Shown here: piece after piece, positions 3,873 through 5,142 of the stretch
Layout of the letters: every line of letters begins with the position of its first letter
Numbering within the stretch: the stretch's first letter is position 1
Assembly: GCA_900754075.1 (NCBI GenBank)
Contig: CAAEBN010000069.1
Coordinates: 1-5,142, forward strand
Direction of reading: 5' to 3'
From: an uncultured Collinsella sp.
Lineage (GTDB): Bacteria; Actinomycetota; Coriobacteriia; Coriobacteriales; Coriobacteriaceae
DNA: 5,142 bases
Translations under genes and position numbers: made by a program
The notes under the pieces: generated by a model
Database searches by the model: none
The model's input: only the letters and a program-made list of their open reading frames with translations
Told to the model about the DNA's origin: nothing

Positions 3873-5142
3873 GTGGCAAACGAGTACAAGCAGACGATGA
3901 ATCTGCCCAAAACCGGATTTCCCATGCGTGCCGGTCTTTCCAAGTCCGAGCCCAAGCGACTTAAGGACTGGCAGGACAACAAGGTCTACGAGCAAGTTCT
4001 AAAGAAGAACGCGGGTCACAAGAAGTTCGTGCTGCACGACGGCCCTCCGTACGCCAACGGCCCGATCCACATCGGCCACGCCATGAACAAGATCTCTAAG
4101 GACATGATCAACCGTTACTGGATGATGCAGGGCTGCGAAGTTCCCTATGTCCCCGGTTGGGACTGCCACGGTCAGCCGATTGAGCATAAGGTCGAGGAGA
4201 AGCTCGGCACCGAGAAGTTCAACCAGACTTCCACTGCCAAGATTCGCGAGCTGTGCAACAAGTTCGCTGTCGAGAACATCGAGCTGCAGAAGGCCGGCTT
4301 CCGTCGCCTGGGCGTGCTCGGCGATTGGGACAACCCGTATCTGACGCTCTATCACCAGCATGACGCCGCCGACATCGAGGTCTTCAAGGCCATGTTCGAC
4401 AAGGGCATGATCTATCGCGGTCACAAGCCCGTCCACTGGTGCAAGCACTGCCACACCGCACTCGCCGAGGCCGAGATCGAGTACTCCGACGAGACGAGCC
4501 CGTCCATCTTCGTGCGCTTTGAGATGACCTCCAAGCCCGCCGGCCTCGAGAATTTCGACGGCCCGGTCGACTTTATCATCTGGACGACCACGCCGTGGAC
4601 CATCCCCTCCGACCAGGCAGTTTCCCTCAAGCCCGGCGCCGCCTACGTTGCCGTTGAGTACGACGGCCGTGCCGAGGTCATGCTCGAGGACCTGGCTCCC
4701 AAGTGCTGCGAGGAGTTTGGCTGGGAGTACACCCCGGTCATGGTCGACGGTAAGCCCTACGTGGTTCCCGCCGAGACCTTCCACCACATCCACTATAAGC
4801 AGCCGATCTTTGACGGTGTCGAGGGCGTGGCGCTGCTGGCCGATTACGTCGGTGTCGATGACGGTACCGGTATCGTCCACAACTCGCCCGGCCACGGCGT
4901 CGACGACTACTTTGCCTGCCTCAAGGAGGGCATCACCGACATCTGCATGCCGGTCGATGACGACGGCAAGTTCTACACCGGTGAGGAGTTTGGCACCGGT
5001 GGCCCCTTCAGCGGTATGGACACCGACGAGGCCAACCCGCACATCATCGAGTTCCTGCGCGAGCGCGGCACCCTCGTCCTCGAGAAGAAGATCACGCACA
5101 GCTATCCGCACTGCTGGCGCTGCAAGCACCCGGTGCTCTTCC
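3873..5142 (+). CDS. ileS: Isoleucyl-tRNA synthetase (3' end outside window)
   Basis: This class I synthetase charges tRNA-Ile with isoleucine using ATP and edits mischarged valine. The window holds 423 complete codons of a protein that is usually about 930 residues. Seen are the N-terminal bacterial-type signature (LPKTGFPMRAGL, 11-22), DGPPYANGPIHIGHA with HIGH at 66-69, PGWDCHGQPIEHK, the CP1 editing-domain WTTTPWTIPS (from 237), and GTGIVHNSPGHGVDD (331-345), which carries the conserved editing Asp. Two CxxC pairs, Cys190/193 and Cys414/417, flank the editing insertion and could hold zinc. KMSKS lies beyond the window. HIGH, rather than the altered motif of mupirocin-resistant type 2 enzymes, points to a standard bacterial type 1 enzyme. 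Start is GTG, supported by AAAGGGG upstream. Expression should follow the T-box leader directly upstream, which has an Ile specifier. Confidence 0.97.
   Translation, partial: MANEYKQTMNLPKTGFPMRAGLSKSEPKRLKDWQDNKVYEQVLKKNAGHKKFVLHDGPPYANGPIHIGHAMNKISKDMINRYWMMQGCEVPYVPGWDCHGQPIEHKVEEKLGTEKFNQTSTAKIRELCNKFAVENIELQKAGFRRLGVLGDWDNPYLTLYHQHDAADIEVFKAMFDKGMIYRGHKPVHWCKHCHTALAEAEIEYSDETSPSIFVRFEMTSKPAGLENFDGPVDFIIWTTTPWTIPSDQAVSLKPGAAYVAVEYDGRAEVMLEDLAPKCCEEFGWEYTPVMVDGKPYVVPAETFHHIHYKQPIFDGVEGVALLADYVGVDDGTGIVHNSPGHGVDDYFACLKEGITDICMPVDDDGKFYTGEEFGTGGPFSGMDTDEANPHIIEFLRERGTLVLEKKITHSYPHCWRCKHPVLF

Noticed and set aside
3749..3964. Short forward frame containing ATG 3854 in the ileS leader
   Set aside because: It crosses the T-box terminator and enters ileS out of frame; the ATG has no ribosome site. 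A regulatory leader peptide is not needed, since the T-box explains control.
3999..5129. 376-codon reverse open frame antisense to ileS
   Set aside because: Composition (Val, Asp, Leu, Gly repeats) is typical of an antisense shadow, and the forward strand carries unmistakable IleRS motifs over the whole stretch.
1..5142. CRISPR arrays, insertion sequences, tRNA or rRNA genes, phage attachment sites
   Set aside because: No regularly spaced repeats, transposase motifs, terminal inverted repeats or tRNA cloverleaf seen; all space is accounted for by housekeeping genes and the ileS leader.

Overview
The window looks like housekeeping chromosome from a high-GC bacterium. The best guess is a Collinsella-like member of the Coriobacteriia (gut Actinomycetota). 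This rests on GC-rich codon choice, a Clostridia-like FtsH variant, and an ileS gene controlled by a T-box with an intrinsic terminator. It is an inference from gene style, not a database match.

Layout: (1) Bases 1-1721 hold the 3' part of a forward ftsH-type membrane AAA+ zinc protease, with its N-terminus outside the window. A perfect 13-bp hairpin plus T-tract follows it. (2) Bases 1798-2253 hold a short forward DUF523 (TudS-like) protein with a good ribosome binding site but almost no room for its own promoter. (3) Bases 2254-2294 form a 16-bp A/T-flanked hairpin that can terminate both DUF523 and the convergent gene. (4) Bases 2304-3386, reverse strand, encode an iron-containing alcohol dehydrogenase of the glycerol dehydrogenase-like group. 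(5) Bases 3387-3872 are a divergent intergenic region. Its left part holds probable promoters; from about 3524 to 3829 it is a complete T-box riboswitch with an Ile specifier codon (AUC), an antiterminator with a seven-base bulge, and a competing terminator. (6) Base 3873 onward is ileS, cut off by the window end after 423 codons.

How they work together: the T-box senses uncharged tRNA-Ile and allows transcription of isoleucyl-tRNA synthetase only when charging is low. FtsH handles membrane protein quality control. The DUF523 protein and the dehydrogenase have no assigned substrate, and nothing in the sequence links them to their neighbours.

I found no mobile element, CRISPR array, tRNA, rRNA or clear novel system. 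The most informative region is the ileS leader, which has a non-consensus T-box bulge and an extra terminator-like hairpin inside the antiterminator loop.
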